A DNA stretch of 64,000 nt from Xenopus tropicalis (lineage: Eukaryota; Chordata; Amphibia; Anura; Pipidae): positions 34,833,712-34,897,711 of the forward strand of contig NC_030679.2 of the NCBI RefSeq assembly GCF_000004195.4, written 5' to 3'. Within the stretch, counting starts at the first letter, position 1, and every line of letters starts with the position of its first letter. The position numbers were made by a program, and so were the translations under genes. Positions 11,244-23,227 of this stretch are shown piece after piece. The notes under the pieces are model-generated. The model was not told the origin of the DNA. It saw only the letters and a list, made by a program, of their open reading frames with translations, and did not search any database.

Positions 11244-12126
11244 GGGGCTGATTCATCAAAGTACAAGTTCAAATCCCAAACTGGGTGAAATTCGGATTCA
11301 ATACGATAATTTCTGATGATCGCAAATATCACGGAAATGCTTATGAAAAAATTGGATTAGTCAGGATAATATCGTATTGGCGATCCGAAAATCACAAAAT
11401 TTTCGTATCTGAACAGCGGGAATACCTTTCTGACTGTGCATGATTTTGGAAGCCTCCCATAGGGCTCAATGGCACTCTGCAGGTCCAACCTGGCCCAAGG
11501 AAAGTCTCCCATAGGGCTCAATGGCACTCTGCAACTCCAACCTGGCCCAAGGAAAGTCTCCCATAGGGCTCAATGGCACTCTGCAGGTCCAACCTGGCCC
11601 AAGGAAAGTCTCCCATAGGGCTCAATGGCACTCTGCAGCTCCAACCTGGCCCAAGGAAAGTCTCCCATAGGGCTCAATGGCACTCTGCAGCTCCAACCCG
11701 GCCCAAGGAAAGTCTCCCATAGGGCTCAATGGCACTCTGCATCTCCAACCTGGCCCAAGGAAAGTCTCCCATAGGGCTCAATGGCACTCTGCAGCTCCAA
11801 CCCGGCCCAAGGAAAGTCTCCCATAGGGCTCAATGGCACTCTGCAGCTCCAACCCGGCCCAAGGAAAGTCTCCCATAGGGCTCAAAGGCACTCTGCAGGT
11901 CCAACCTGGCCCAAGGAAAGTCACGATACCAAAGCTTGAATGAATCCAAAACTTTCATACTCTGTACGATTTTGTCACACAAATTTTGTCGTAAAGTACA
12001 AAAAAGTTGCACTAAGGTAAGAAAAAGTCACGCTAAGGTATGAAAAAGTCGCAGAAAATACCGCACAGTACGAAAACATACAAATTTGTTTTATTCGGAG
12101 CGATCATACTTTAATAAATAGGCCCC
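11244..12126. mobile_element. H1-type MITE carrying a 52-bp minisatellite
   Basis: GGGGCTGATTCATCAAAGTAC starts the element and GATCATACTTTAATAAATAG-GCCCC ends it, with TAA on both sides (11241-11243 and 12127-12129). It is about 883 bp, much longer than its relative at 3633-3935, mostly because of nine tandem 52-bp units. The TAA duplication supports a PIF/Harbinger-like mechanism. Confidence 0.75.
11453..11920 (+). repeat. 52-bp minisatellite, 9 copies
   Basis: Units start CTCCCATAGGGCTCAATGGC at exact 52-bp steps from 11453 to 11869. Only a few positions vary, such as GCAGGT/GCAGCT/GCAACT/GCATCT and CCTGG/CCCGG, so the array was homogenised recently. It is wholly inside the H1 MITE. No spacers are present, so it is not a CRISPR-like array. 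Confidence 0.95.
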
Positions 12127-12304
12127 TAAGTGTTTACTACAACCCCCAGTGTGGTGACAGTGGTGAGAGTGAGAGTCGTCTAGGTCTGGAGATACAGTAA
12201 GTGGCAAGACACCATATTACAAGCCATTTAAGCTGGAAACAGCAAACACACCAGTTTAACTGTGCAGGGCAACAGTACATTATACTTTAAAAAAAAGTCA
12301 TGCA

Positions 12305-12619
12305 ACAAAAACGTTTCACAAATTTTCTGGCAAAGCGAAACGGGGCAGATTCGCTCATCACTAATCCTGTGGCACCAGGCATGGATTCACATCGATTTTC
12401 CGCATTTCAACATTGGAAAATTGTTTCACGAAACTTCTGCAAAAATCGTCAAAAAAAAAATCACAGTTGCATTAAAAAGGCGCGGTCGTGTAAAAAAACA
12501 CGCAGGTGACAAAAAAAAACACGGGTGACAAACACGTTTTGCCATTTTTTTGCCATTTCACAAATTTCCTGGTCGTTTCGCAAATTTTACGGCAAAGCTA
12601 AACGGATTCGCTTATCACT
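12305..12619. mobile_element. hAT-A fragments, rearranged
   Basis: A right end (GGGGCAGATTCGCTCATCACTA, to about 12364) is followed directly by an interior and second right end (CAGGCATGGATTCAC from about 12376 to CGCTTATCACT near 12618). The arrangement suggests a truncated copy beside or inside another. Confidence 0.6.
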
Positions 12620-12639
12620 CCTGTTCACCCCAAGATTTA

Positions 12640-13222
12640 AAGCACCCAAGATTTAAAGCAGAAACAGCTGACCTGAAACACACGTAATGGACATACCACA
12701 GCATTAAGATATATTGGGCAACTGTCCGGCAACGACACTCCTAGGCAAACATCCTCCATACTGCCTCAAACTAACGCTACTGAGAATCACATCTGAGCTC
12801 CCCTCAAGTCTTAGACCCAACAGATTTCTGCTTTCTTGGGGAAAAAATTGATTACCTCCAACTGGAAGGGATCACTACCCCCTACAGCACCTCAATAGGA
12901 ATATTTAATGCATGACACAAGCTATCTTGATGTACTTAAACAAAGGGAGCATAGTACACCACAAAACAAGGGATTCCTAGTTGAAGGCATACCCCAGGTT
13001 ACAGCGTTGAAGTAACCCATAACATCACAATGTATCATTTTGTATGCCAACATAACTTGAGCTGGCTAAATGTAACCTAGTACTGCATGTTAGTCTCTCC
13101 TCAAATTGAGTTGTACTACATAATGGGCATCTGTATAAATATCTATTTTTGGTGTTATGTATTATGTAAAGTATCTTTTGCTTTTCAGTAAACACTCAAA
13201 TTTAAAAAACAAAACAAAACAA
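12640..13222 (+). pseudogene. Possible LINE 3' remnant with A-rich tail
   Basis: The tract resembles the decayed 3' end of an L1/Tx1-type element: broken coding-like sequence, a 3' UTR-like stretch and an A-rich tail (ACAAAACAAAACAA) near 13208-13222. No diagnostic motif survives, so this is a weak call. Confidence 0.3.
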
Positions 13223-16095
13223 TGTTCATGTATAGCTTAGTGATATAGCTTCACAAGACCAAATGGTTATAATAGCTTGATAAAAGCAAATAAGAATGAA
13301 ATCTGTCAGTTGAGGTTATATTTCCTACCATTCAGGAAGGAGTTAACAGTATTTTCATTTGATGGCACACCATTGTGAGACAGCATAATCATCCTTGGCA
13401 AAATCCGCATACGACAATTTTCATAACAAATATTCGTTGAAACATGTTATAACATTATAGCAATTAGCTTCAGTCGCAAACAATCTTAAACATTTTTGAA
13501 AAGCACTTTTCTTTTGGCAAAGCTTTCAATAATACTATTAAATGGAAATATGTTTAAGAGTTCAGACAGAAATGCATGCAAAGCCAAGCTATTCAATCTT
13601 TGTGGGCTGACAGCTGATCTAAACTCATTTTTATTTTGCTTTTGGCATGAGAAATTCTCTTAGCACTGGCGGGCAGAGAAATGTACAGTGCAATGCCTAC
13701 ATTTGGATAAGTCATTTGCAGCTTTCCAGCTGTGTTAGGAGGTTTTTGCAATTGGTTAATCAAGCCTCTAACAGTAGGAACTATAATGACTAAAAGTGTA
13801 CAGGATGAAGCTCTTCTTTTATGGTATTGTCCTATAGGAGAGTGAACAAGCAATGTTATGCATTCCGGCATGAAAACATTTTTCATCCTCACTTTTAAAA
13901 GCAATGTGCAAAAAAAACATACGCACACACAAGCACATAGCTCAAAGGGAACATTGGCTAACCATCATTAGTGTGGAACAAAAACATGGCCGGCCATAAG
14001 CCTAAAACTGTTACTTGTGTATTTGACCTCAATGTTCTGAGAATTCACTTGTCATCAAGATAAAAGGGATTTGCCAATAAATATTGCATAAAGATTATTT
14101 TTGGTGGGTCACTTAAAATTTTAACTTGCAGAGTGTATATAATTGCTTTCTATAATTCTCTCCCTTAAATGATGGGACTAAAGCCTCACCCTTCCTTTGA
14201 CTGCAAAAATAAATCAATATAGGTCACCTCTAAATAAAGAGAAAACTGTCTAGTAAATGTATACTACTTCCCATTAATATATCTCAAGCCAATCATCGCT
14301 TGGATAATAAAAGTCACCGGAAATGGGTATTCCTTATAAAAATCACATAAACATTACAGATATTAAGACTTATGGAAGAATGCACAGCATTTGTTTCCCA
14401 GAATTCCATTGTAATTGTGAGTGCATACTACCTGCCATCCCACTGGGGATCACTCATCATTAATGAGGCTCAAAGAAAATGTATTCTTACAGCAGGGGTT
14501 AAAGGAACCGTAAAACTAAGAAATCCATTGTAGTCTGCTCCATTAACAGCTATATCCTGCAGAACATGTATTATAATATTTTATTAAAAATACTGTTATA
14601 AAACTCTGTTACTTCTTAATAAGACAATATGATGACATGCAGTTGACAAGGTCCAAGGTGCATTGCTCCACATCTTCTTCTTGCCAAACTTCTGCTAAAA
14701 CTGGTTAGTTCTGGCAGCTCTGCTGATTATTTAGCCCCTTGTGTATTCCTCATCTTGATTTATCTCTGTAAGCGCTAGGAGCAGTAAATGCATAGCACAG
14801 GTCAGCCATAAATCTACGAACCACAGAAGACCCCATAAAGTTAATGTGTGCATTTCTTCATCACTGGCACTCAATGGTGATGTCATTAAACCAGGGCAGC
14901 TCAATAATGCCAGCACTGACATGCTTATAACACATGCATGTGAACTAGAAGCCAGGTATTCCCTCGAATTTCCCCCAGGAATGCCGGATGTAATGCCAGC
15001 AAGCCTGGTTGGTGCAAAATTGTCTTTTAAACTTTTAAAGCATGCTGGTCTTGCCTGTAACATGTGCTCACTAACTTGCATAAACTCAGGTATCCCCCTG
15101 GTCTCCATAGCCCCCTGGTTGTAACTTAGAGGATGTGCTTGACCACTGGTCCTGAAAACATTGTAATCTTTAAGAGTGGCCCTTTTTGGATAGGTTTGTT
15201 TATTGTTTATTCATGCTTACTGCTATGCAGCATTGCTGACAATAGGAGGAACTTTCTACAGCAGGCCACGAGGAGCAGAGCTGAATGCATTTCCTCTTGT
15301 CAAATACATTCTACAATTAAATCCTTCTATATGTTTGTGGGTCAAGAATTTACAAATGTGGAACACAATGTCAGATTAATAACTTCATGATCCACTGTGG
15401 GGATATTACTAAGAAACTAAACTAAAAAACCATACTCCAATCACACCAAGCATTTCTGTTTCCTTGTAGACCAAGTGATTTTTAGTCCTGAGCATTTTGC
15501 AATGTTTTTGTTAGCTTTTTCTTTCTTGTGTTCACCAAATATATATCCTGCAGGTTTGTCTACTTTTTCTGCATTCATGTGCGTATGAATCTGTGTGTGA
15601 ATCAATAAATATCACCATCCCTATGAAACCTGCAGTAGACATCCTTAGAATGTTAAATATAAATAGAAAGCTCTCCAGCAAATACAGGGTAGCTCAAATC
15701 CAAGTGCATGTAGAAGTCCTAATGAGCTATTTGAAACAAATTTATATACAGACTCCATAAGCATATAGTATGGTATGCTATAATAGGTTTTTCAAGGAGA
15801 CTCCTTAACTAGTAACAATTTGTAGTAATGCCTGCTACCATGATATTTATATATATATAGGAATTATTCCATATAAAATGGCATTTTCTACCAATAACAA
15901 CAGTACACTATTACCACATATTTTTGGGAAATTTTATAAACCTTTTAACAAACATAAACAAAGTTCATCTTGAGTACATTTTAAAAGGTGGTAAAAGATA
16001 TGTTCACCAGATACGTTTTATGCCTCCTACATATGCAAGATTTATAGGAAAGTACTGCTGGAACATCTGATGGTTGGTTGCGGAAGCTCACAGCG
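13223..16095. other. Unassigned tract, no confirmed genes
   Basis: No recognised repeat except a TTAAAGGAACCG T2-like start near 14502. The moderately GC region at 14730-15130 has overlapping 92- and 125-codon frames on opposite strands. Neither shows a recognisable domain, so I treat them as chance. A 111-codon minus frame at 13593-13928 is likewise unsupported. Confidence 0.5.
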
Positions 16096-16178
16096 TCACT
16101 CAATGGTCAATGGCAAATTTTTCCTCGGCAAATTTTGTCGCCCGTTTCCCAAAAAATTCTTCTTCTGGCCATCACTAG
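16096..16178. mobile_element. hAT-A decayed fragment
   Basis: Contains GTCAATGGCAAATTTTTCC and ends GGCCATCACTA, matching the interior and right end of hAT-A. Left end missing. Confidence 0.45.
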
Positions 16179-17148
16179 TCATAATGTTAATTCTTATAGT
16201 GTAATTAGGTGAGTTTCTACTTGCGCCATCGCAAAAATGTTGTGGTTCACACTTTCTGAAGTCAGTGGTTGTGAACCTCCTACCTACTGAATTGCTTATT
16301 GATAACTTCAATCACTAGCTATTTCAAATGCAACAAAACATGGCCAAGCACCTCCCGACTTTAAGTAAACAACAGATATGGCTAAATGGAACATCAAAAT
16401 GTCCAACTTTTATTACCTTGTATAAAGAAAACAAACTTCCTGAAACTATAATATATAAGACAAGTGACAAAAAGAAGTTACTATGAAAAATCTCCTATCC
16501 TTATACTGCCCTGTCAGAGCTAGTAATTTCCTAGAAACTAACATTAAACTGATATGAATATGGCACAATGTTCCGGCCAAGATGGCAATAATGTTCCCTC
16601 TATTGACAAAAAGGTATGTGGGGAAACGTGGCTAAGCAGGGACATTTAAACATATTTGATGGCAATGCAGAAATGTAAAACTTTATTTGATTCAATATTT
16701 AAGTCTACTATGAAACATATTGAGTATGAAACTTTTCTATCTTTCTATTTTCCAGAGCAGTCTTAAGCCTGCTATTATCCTCTATCAAATCCAGCAAGAA
16801 ATCAAGGAACATATACTGTATATTACGGCCACATTCAAGCTTTTTATAGCCAGAAACTGGAAAACACCACCCCACCATAGTGAATATGAATAGGGACAGT
16901 TTTTAACGTTAGAGACTATACGATAAGGGAGAGTTTAGGGGTGTCAAGGCAAGCCAGTTAAGGGGGCTTTTACAGCTAGGGGGGTGTAGTTCTCCTACTC
17001 TCTTCCAATCTCAAAGAATGCCTTTTCCTCTGGAATGATCTACTAGTGAATGTGGCATCAGGCAGCTTATTATGTGGTCTCCTTAAATATTTATATGTAC
17101 TGTACTAATAATCTTTTAATATAATCATTAATGCCTGGCAAACCTTTC
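16179..17148. other. Unassigned tract
   Basis: No gene or classified repeat recognised. Confidence 0.5.
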
Positions 17149-17156
17149 TTCATTAC

Positions 17157-17513
17157 TAGTGCTGAGCAAATTTATTCAGCAGGCATGGATTCACAGCGAA
17201 TTTCTGAATTTTTACCATTGGCGAATTGTTTCACCAAACTTCAGCAAAAATTCACGATGGAAAAATTTGTCGTGCATCAAAAAAAGTCAAGGTTGTGTCA
17301 AATTGGGTGTGGTTTCATCAAAATAGGCACGGTCGCAGCAAAATGGGCACGGTCGCGGCAAAATAGGTGCGGTTGCGGCAAAAAAGACATGTACAAAACA
17401 AAAAAGTTGGGCGACAAACATGTTTCGCTGATTTTTTTCACCATTTCACACATTTTCCTGTCGTTTCACACATTTTTCAGCAAAGCAGAATGGGACAGAT
17501 TTGCCCATCACTA
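17157..17513. mobile_element. hAT-A MITE with perfect 8-bp duplication
   Basis: TAGTGCTGAG starts the element and GCCCATCACTA ends it. TTCATTAC occurs immediately on both sides (17149-17156 and 17514-17521). This is a perfect 8-bp target duplication and the clearest evidence that the family is hAT-type. The 153-codon plus frame that runs through it is an artefact of the MITE body, which contains repeated GGCACGGTCGCGGCAAAAT-like segments. Confidence 0.85.
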
Positions 17514-17521
17514 TTCATTAC

Positions 17522-19062
17522 TGAAGTTTATACCTCGTATTAGCCTGGTTGCTCTTCCAAGAAGACAGGCAATGTTCCTATTGTGTATCTGAAACCCCAA
17601 CTGCACTGCATATTCTAGCCCTTATGTGCGCTTTGGAAAGGGGAAAAACTAACCTGTCTCCCTGTGTGATGTACACGGAAGTTGTAAAAGAGAACTTTTT
17701 TAATTTTGTTTAGCAGTTTGTTAATATTGGGCTGGGTGTTGTTAAAATTAAAAAAAAACTGCAGTATTGTAATTGCTCCAATACTTTTAAAATATTTTGA
17801 AACTATAGATGTGCCATAAAGTTTTCACGGCTCCACAGAAATTTACAACATATGGTTTAATTACGGATTATATATAGAAAGTTATTTTATTCCATAAACA
17901 AGAGTACATGCACTAAAAATGTTGTACTTTAGCTGTCCTTACCCTTTAAAATATATTAAAATAGTAAAAGAACATTTTTAAGATAATTTACAAGGATTGT
18001 TAAAGCTGCTAAATCTTTTGCCTCTCTAATTATTAAGTGGTAGCTGCTGCAGAATTTAATTATATTTACCCAATATAAAGGCCATTCCTAAGCTGTTCCG
18101 TACATGAGCGTATATACAGCACTCTGACAGCAATATCATTTAAATAAAGTGCCAGTGCAAGATAAAATGAAAATATAATAAAACTCAGTAGTTATTTCTA
18201 AAAATAATATACTCGCAACAGATTAAATCTTTCTTTGTTTTGTCTCTTGCAGGCACGAGCATGAATATGATTCGGTTTATTAAAAGGGAACCTTTATTGA
18301 GGTTACATCTATAAAAGTGAATCATTCTAGCACATTTTATATGATGGTTCCATAATTATTCGGAACCTCTCTTCTTTAGGTTAGAGAGATATACACAGGA
18401 AGATATTTTTTTTTTTTGTTGCCAAGGAAACAGTAATATAAACTTTAAACATAAAGTCAGTTAGAGAAAAAAAAAAAGTGAGTATTGATTTCATAAACCC
18501 ATTAATGCACAAACCTCCAGTATGCCCAAAATTAGTTTGAGTTCATTTCCCTGCCAACCTGGATTTGTTGTATAATAAATAAATAAATAATACATTGAAT
18601 AGAAAAGATTGTAAGCCTCGAGATTGTTGCTTTTCTACTCAGAAATGTGCTCATGTGTATTTGCATGCATCAAATATTTTCTCTGCAGCCGGCAAAGTAC
18701 TTTCAATGAGGATTCTCTAATGCCACCGTTACTTTTATTTTACAATCCAATACAGAGAGCTGCCGCTTGATGTACTGATGGTGGATATTCTGCTGCATAT
18801 TTGAATATATCTACAGTTTGAAATATGACTGCTTTTGTACCTCATTGTGAGAACAGTTTATCATAGCCCTTTTTTTCACCTACTACTGGCAGAGAATTAT
18901 TCGTTCATATTATATCTTCTTCCAAGCAGAATTATCAGTCATAATTCTTCCCAACACACACCGTGGCTTTCATGACCTCATACTGATCATTGGAAATAGC
19001 TTAAATTAACAGCTGATAATTACATTAATTGAATATCTTTGAATATAATTAAGTCTTGTGAC
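17522..19062. other. A+T-rich unassigned tract
   Basis: No gene or classified repeat. A good splice-acceptor-like tract ends at 18252, but no supported exon follows it. Confidence 0.5.
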
Positions 19063-19065
19063 AAA

Positions 19066-19113
19066 ATAGATAGATATAAAGATGGATAGATAGCTATAAA
19101 GATAGATAGATAT

Positions 19114-19177
<64 letters not shown>

Positions 19178-19178
19178 G
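19066..19178. repeat. GATA microsatellite
   Basis: GATA repeats interrupted by TATAAAGA units, becoming a pure run of about 15 units from about 19115. The Ser-Ile-Tyr-Leu repeat seen in a minus-strand frame (19006-19431) is a translation of this array. Confidence 0.95.
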
Positions 19179-19297
19179 ATGTATTTATTCTATTAGCACT
19201 TTTACAAGTGGCTTGGATGACTTCTTGGACAAGCATAATATCCAATTCTATTGTGATCTCAAGATCTGCAATTGGTATAGCTTTTGGTTTATATATA

Positions 19298-19839
19298 CAG
19301 GTATGGGACCCATTATCTGGAAAACTGTTATCCAGAAAGTTCCGAATTACGGGAAGGCCATCTCCCATAGACTCCATTATAATCAAATAATTCACATTTT
19401 TAAAAAAAGATCTCTGTAATAATAAAACCATACCTTGTACTTGATCCCAACTAAGATATAATTGATCCTTATTGGAAGCAAAACAATCCTATTGGGTTTA
19501 TTTAATGTTTAAGTGATTATTTACTACACTAAGGGGCATATTTATTAAGCTGTGTAAAATGAATGCGCTTAAAAAACTGTGTTAAATAAAGGAGAAGATC
19601 GCTGTCCGAACGCCAGATTTTACACTGTTATTTTACGTATGTTCCAGCGGGAGAAAAAACGCATAAAAAATTACGCAGATTTTACACAGCAAAGCCTGGC
19701 GATATGTGGCAAATTTTCTTGCCATTTTTTACACAGCATAATAAATATGCTGTGTAAATATAAAGTTCCACATTACGGAAAGACCCCTGATCTGGAAAAC
19801 CCTAGGTCCAAGCATTCTGCATAATAGGTCCCATACCTG
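19298..19839 (+). mobile_element. P-type MITE with nested insertion
   Basis: CAGGTATGGGACCC starts the element after TATATA, and GGTCCCATACCTG ends it. It sits inside the CR1 relic. A second element, 19533-19750, interrupts its middle. Confidence 0.75.
19533..19750. mobile_element. H1-like MITE (GGGGCATATTTATTAAG subtype)
   Basis: Begins GGGGCATATTTATTAAGCTG after a TAA and ends near ACACAGCATAATAAATATGC, the inverse of the start. The final CCC and second TAA are missing. A relative lies at 21353-21535. Confidence 0.6.
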
Positions 19840-19841
19840 AA

Positions 19842-20340
19842 TAGGGATGAGCAAAATTTTTTGCCATGTGTGGATTTGCTGTGAAATTTAAAATTTCCCT
19901 ATTGGCTAATTTTTGTTGCAAAACAGGCGCCAGAAAAATCGCCACAAAAAAATCTGCATAGTGAGGAAAAAGTTGTGGTCACATCAAATAAATCACAGTG
20001 TGATGGGTGAAACAATTTGCCAGGCATGGATTTGCAGCAAATTTCCACGTTTTGCCATTGGTTGATTGTCGCTCGTGCCAAAGAAATTACACAGGTCAAA
20101 AAAAATAGTTGTGTGCGTCATCTTTTTGACACTTTTGTCATTTTGCAAATTTTCTGCCGTTTTGTTGGCAAAGTGAAATGGGACAGATTCGCTCATCACT
20201 AACAATCACATCAAATAAATCACAGTCACGTCAAAAAAGTTGCAGTCGCGGCAAAGTCACGCACGTCTGAAAAGCAGGGCGGTAGCCACGTTTCACAAAT
20301 TTTTTGGCGAAGCAAAATGGGACAGATTCACTCATCACTA
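19842..20340. mobile_element. hAT-A double or nested copy
   Basis: Starts TAGGGATGAGC and ends CACTCATCACTA. A second internal right end (CGCTCATCACTA) lies near 20201. A block, CACATCAAATAAATCACAG, occurs on both sides of the inner copy (near 19981 and 20208). Either one copy inserted into another or an internal duplication occurred. Confidence 0.6.
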
Positions 20341-20485
20341 TTGAAATAGTTTATAAATGTGAGTGTGATTATATGTCTATATACTGTAGGTATGTGTATA
20401 TATATATGTACACTGGGGATTACTTGAAAGGGTTTTAAACGGATGGACTTTTGTCTTTTTTCAACCCAAATTAACTATGTAAGAT

Positions 20486-21352
20486 AGATAGAGGATATTA
20501 CAATTTTCAGCATGTTTATTTATAACATTGTATTTTTCAAAGTAAGATGAAATCTCATGTGTGTTATTATTTGCACTGGAAACGATATCCTGCAGTGAGG
20601 AATATCTTTGCTGTCATTAATAAGGGTGTTTTACAGCTATCTGCTATTCTATATGACTAGATGTTTTGAGCAAAAGTCATCAAGGGTATTTTTCTGCTTT
20701 GTTTGTCTCAAAGACAAGTTATTTATATATTTAGTCAAAAATAGTATATGTATGCATAGGACATTGGTTTTTAAATCATTTAGCACAGTAAGAAATGTTA
20801 TTCTAATAAGCCTTCAATTACAGTTTAAAGATATTACAATTACAGATGTTGGATTAAATGGGGTATAAGACCCTTAACATTATAAATCTCCAAAATAATA
20901 CAATTGTCCCAGAATCCCCACTCTGTGACAATCTGTATTTAATAATCAAACATTTTCTCTACATGATTTATGCTGCAGAGATTACTTTATTTCTAGAACT
21001 GTTAGAAGATGGTACGATTTTTCATTAAATATGCACGATTAGCCTGTAACATTTACATTTATTGACAAATGTTGCCACAAACATGTTAAGTGTGTTATTA
21101 AGTGTTTCTAGGAATATTAATCAGACAGTCAGTCAACTGGGGCTTCTTCTTTGTTTATGCTGTCTTGACTACACTGTGCCTTAATTATCTGTTTTAGGTG
21201 CTTTATCAATCAGAAAGGCCCTCTGAGGCTAATGCAATAAAAGACATAAAGACCAGTCACATCGCCAAGCCTTTTACTCCAAAAATGAAATGCAATGTAG
21301 TTATTTTTGTTAGAGTAGTTACTTACAGAAATCCAGTTGCGTAGGACAAAAA
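20486..21352. other. A+T-rich unassigned tract
   Basis: No gene or classified repeat recognised. Confidence 0.5.
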
Positions 21353-21535
21353 GGGGCAGATTTATTATGCTGTGTAAAAAACGGGGACAAAATTCACCAC
21401 ACATTGCCAGGCTTTGCAGTGTAAATAATAGTGTAGAATTGGTGTCATTTTTTAACGAGCTTTTTCATCCACTGGAACAGCTTTTTACACCGTTTCTTCA
21501 GTGAATTTCATTTTACACAGCATAAGTCTCAACAG
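21353..21535. mobile_element. H1-like MITE (TTACACAGCATAA subtype)
   Basis: GGGGCAGATTTATTATGCTG at the start is matched by TTTTACACAGCATAA at the end. Same subtype as 19533-19750. Confidence 0.6.
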
Positions 21536-21571
21536 CCCCATAGTCTAAAAACATTTAAAAAAATACATATG

Positions 21572-21826
21572 CAGTGCCCTCCGTAATGTTTGGGGCAAAG
21601 ACACATTTTTCTATAATTTACCCCTCTGCTTCTCTGTGTAAAATTGTAAATCAAACAATTCAGACGTGAGTAAAGTGCACATTTCAGATTTAATTTAAAG
21701 TTATTTTCCTACATTTCAGTTTCACCATGTAGAAAATTGCACTTTTTAAAAAAAATGTACACTGAGGAGTAGAAGGGTCATTCAAAGATAAATTTGTCTT
21801 TGTCCCAAACATTATGGAGGTCACTG
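21572..21826. mobile_element. Internally deleted Tc1-type element
   Basis: The left end CAGTGCCCTCCGTAATGTTT is mirrored by AAACATTATGGAGGTCACTG at the right. GGGGCAAAGACACATTTTTC and its near-inverse extend the inverted repeat. CAGTG termini with CCCTCC are typical of Tc1-like elements. At 255 bp it lacks any transposase. The terminal TA target bases are no longer intact. It is a different family from the Tc1 at 61258. Confidence 0.7.
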
Positions 21827-22589
21827 TTTAGTGAGAAGTATGGCAGGGATCCTAGGGTGAGGTATTGAAATAAGAGATAGGAGGCAATACATGACATGTT
21901 GAAAGACTTGTTTGTAACCAATTAACCATAGAAAACTGTGTATACTTGTGCCCATCTCACTACCAACAGGATGGGGAAAAAGATTACATGAAAATGTTCT
22001 CCTTAATCAGCCTCAGAGTAAGTGAAGATGTTGGTTTATATGATTCCCTGGTTAAAAACTCCATCGATACAATGGATTTGTATGCCCCCTAGTATGCCCA
22101 AGACCTTCATAGACCTCTTTCAATTTCATCATTGTAACAATCCCGTCAAACTCTTGAATGACCAGATATTTGTTCCACAGTGTGGAAAATCATAAATTGT
22201 ACTGATATTTAATTGCTTGTTTGCATGTATTCAACATCTTCAAGGTCTTAGTGGTGATCTTTAATGTGTATCCAAAGTTCATTTTTTTTTTTTTTTGCAC
22301 TATTCCTCCAGACAATTGCAAAAGGCAGACAGAGGACTTGTATTCATCTGGAAATTCTTGGAATATATGCCTATTTACAAAGTAGTTGAAGTACCAATAT
22401 ACCCTGGTTAAATATGCCTAATAAATAAGCTGTTAAAAGTAAAAACTAAGCCTTCCATGTGCCACTATGGACAAGAACAATTTACAGTATATTCCTTACA
22501 TTTTAAGGCTATGAGTGGGATGCTGGGATTGGTAGGTCAGCAACATCTGGCCACTTGATCAACCATTGGTTCGTTATTTGCACTCCATT
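21827..22589. other. Unassigned tract
   Basis: No gene or classified repeat recognised. Confidence 0.5.
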
Positions 22590-22770
22590 CTTTAAGTCTA
22601 ATTATTATTTAAACATGAAATAAAACCAATAGGATTATTTTGTCACCAATACATTTTCATGAAGCATAGTTAGAATCAAGCATAAGGTACTGTTTTACTA
22701 TTACAGAGAAAATGAGAGATGACCTTCCCATAATTTGGAGCTTTATGGTTAACGGGTTTCCAGGTATGGG
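22590..22770 (-). mobile_element. P-type MITE fragment
   Basis: Retains TTAAGTCTAATTATT, CCAATAGGATTATTTTG and the end AACGGGTTTCCAGGTATGGG. One terminus is missing. Confidence 0.6.
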
Positions 22771-23227
22771 CCAAGCACTGATGATTTAATTATTACTGGT
22801 TATGTCTATATCTCTGTGTATTTGTATCCAAATACATATTAATAGCAATAAAAGGATATTTCCCACACAGACAGTCATTTTAATTTAATTAAATAATTTG
22901 GGGTTTTTTTTTGCACTTTACTTTGTTAAATGAATGCAAAACATATCAGAGCTCATTTTCTAGTTCAAGTGTAATGTTTAAAGTGCAATTTTGAAAGGAG
23001 TGTTTTTTCTCCATAACTCCAGCATCATTGTGCCCACCAGGGGAGGTTGCCATCTGTGCCCAATTTTATAGGTGCAATTTCATTTTGTATTATGTTGCTG
23101 GCTGCAGTGGAAACGCTGAAACTACAACCTTTGAGGAGTCTGATTCATCTGAACAGACTGGCAGAGCACAAGTGCAAGGAGAAACTTTGAATGAAAGTAC
23201 CCTTTTATAGTTAAAACTTTTATGATT
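22771..23227. other. Unassigned tract
   Basis: No gene recognised before the CR1 relic. Confidence 0.45.

Larger units (their letters stand above)
10960..12240 (+). mobile_element. Probable LTR-like remnant (copy 2), split by MITE
   Basis: The segments 10960-11240 and 12130-12240 flank an H1 MITE. They contain GGGAAGTTTGTGAGTGGCAAG, an AATAAA signal near 11192 and GGAACCTCCTGATTC, in the same order as parts of 4610-5175. The second half has CCCAGTGTGGTGACAGTGGTG, resembling the tRNA-binding neighbourhood downstream of Ty3/Gypsy-type LTRs. No coding region is left. The LTR interpretation is inference. Confidence 0.35.
19190..20485 (+). pseudogene. CR1 LINE 3' relic cut by MITEs
   Basis: At 19196-19297 the plus strand encodes GLDDFLDKHNIQFYCD, clearly related to the last residues of the CR1 protein at 35301-36428 (GLDEFLNNQNIQGYCD). 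The matching CR1 3' end resumes at 20341-20485, with AATGTGAGTGTG and GGACTTTTGTCTTTTTTCAA before AACTATGTAA. About 1040 bp of nested MITEs separates the halves: a P element (19298-19839), an H1-like element within that, and hAT-A sequence (19842-20340). The coding part is only a C-terminal stub. Confidence 0.75.

Noticed and set aside
11453..11920. CRISPR-like array
   Set aside because: The repeats are contiguous 52-bp units with no unique spacers, inside a eukaryotic MITE.
14731..15124. Overlapping 125- and 92-codon frames on opposite strands
   Set aside because: Both cannot easily be real and neither shows a known motif or splice context.
17131..17592. 153-codon plus-strand frame
   Set aside because: It covers the hAT-A MITE at 17157-17513 and has no recognisable protein features.
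18231..18310. Splice-acceptor-like tract ending at 18252 followed by a short open frame
   Set aside because: The frames close within about 10-19 codons and no donor or upstream exon was found.
19006..19431. 141-codon minus-strand frame with Tyr-Leu-Ser-Ile repeats
   Set aside because: It is a translation of a GATA microsatellite and the flanking P MITE.
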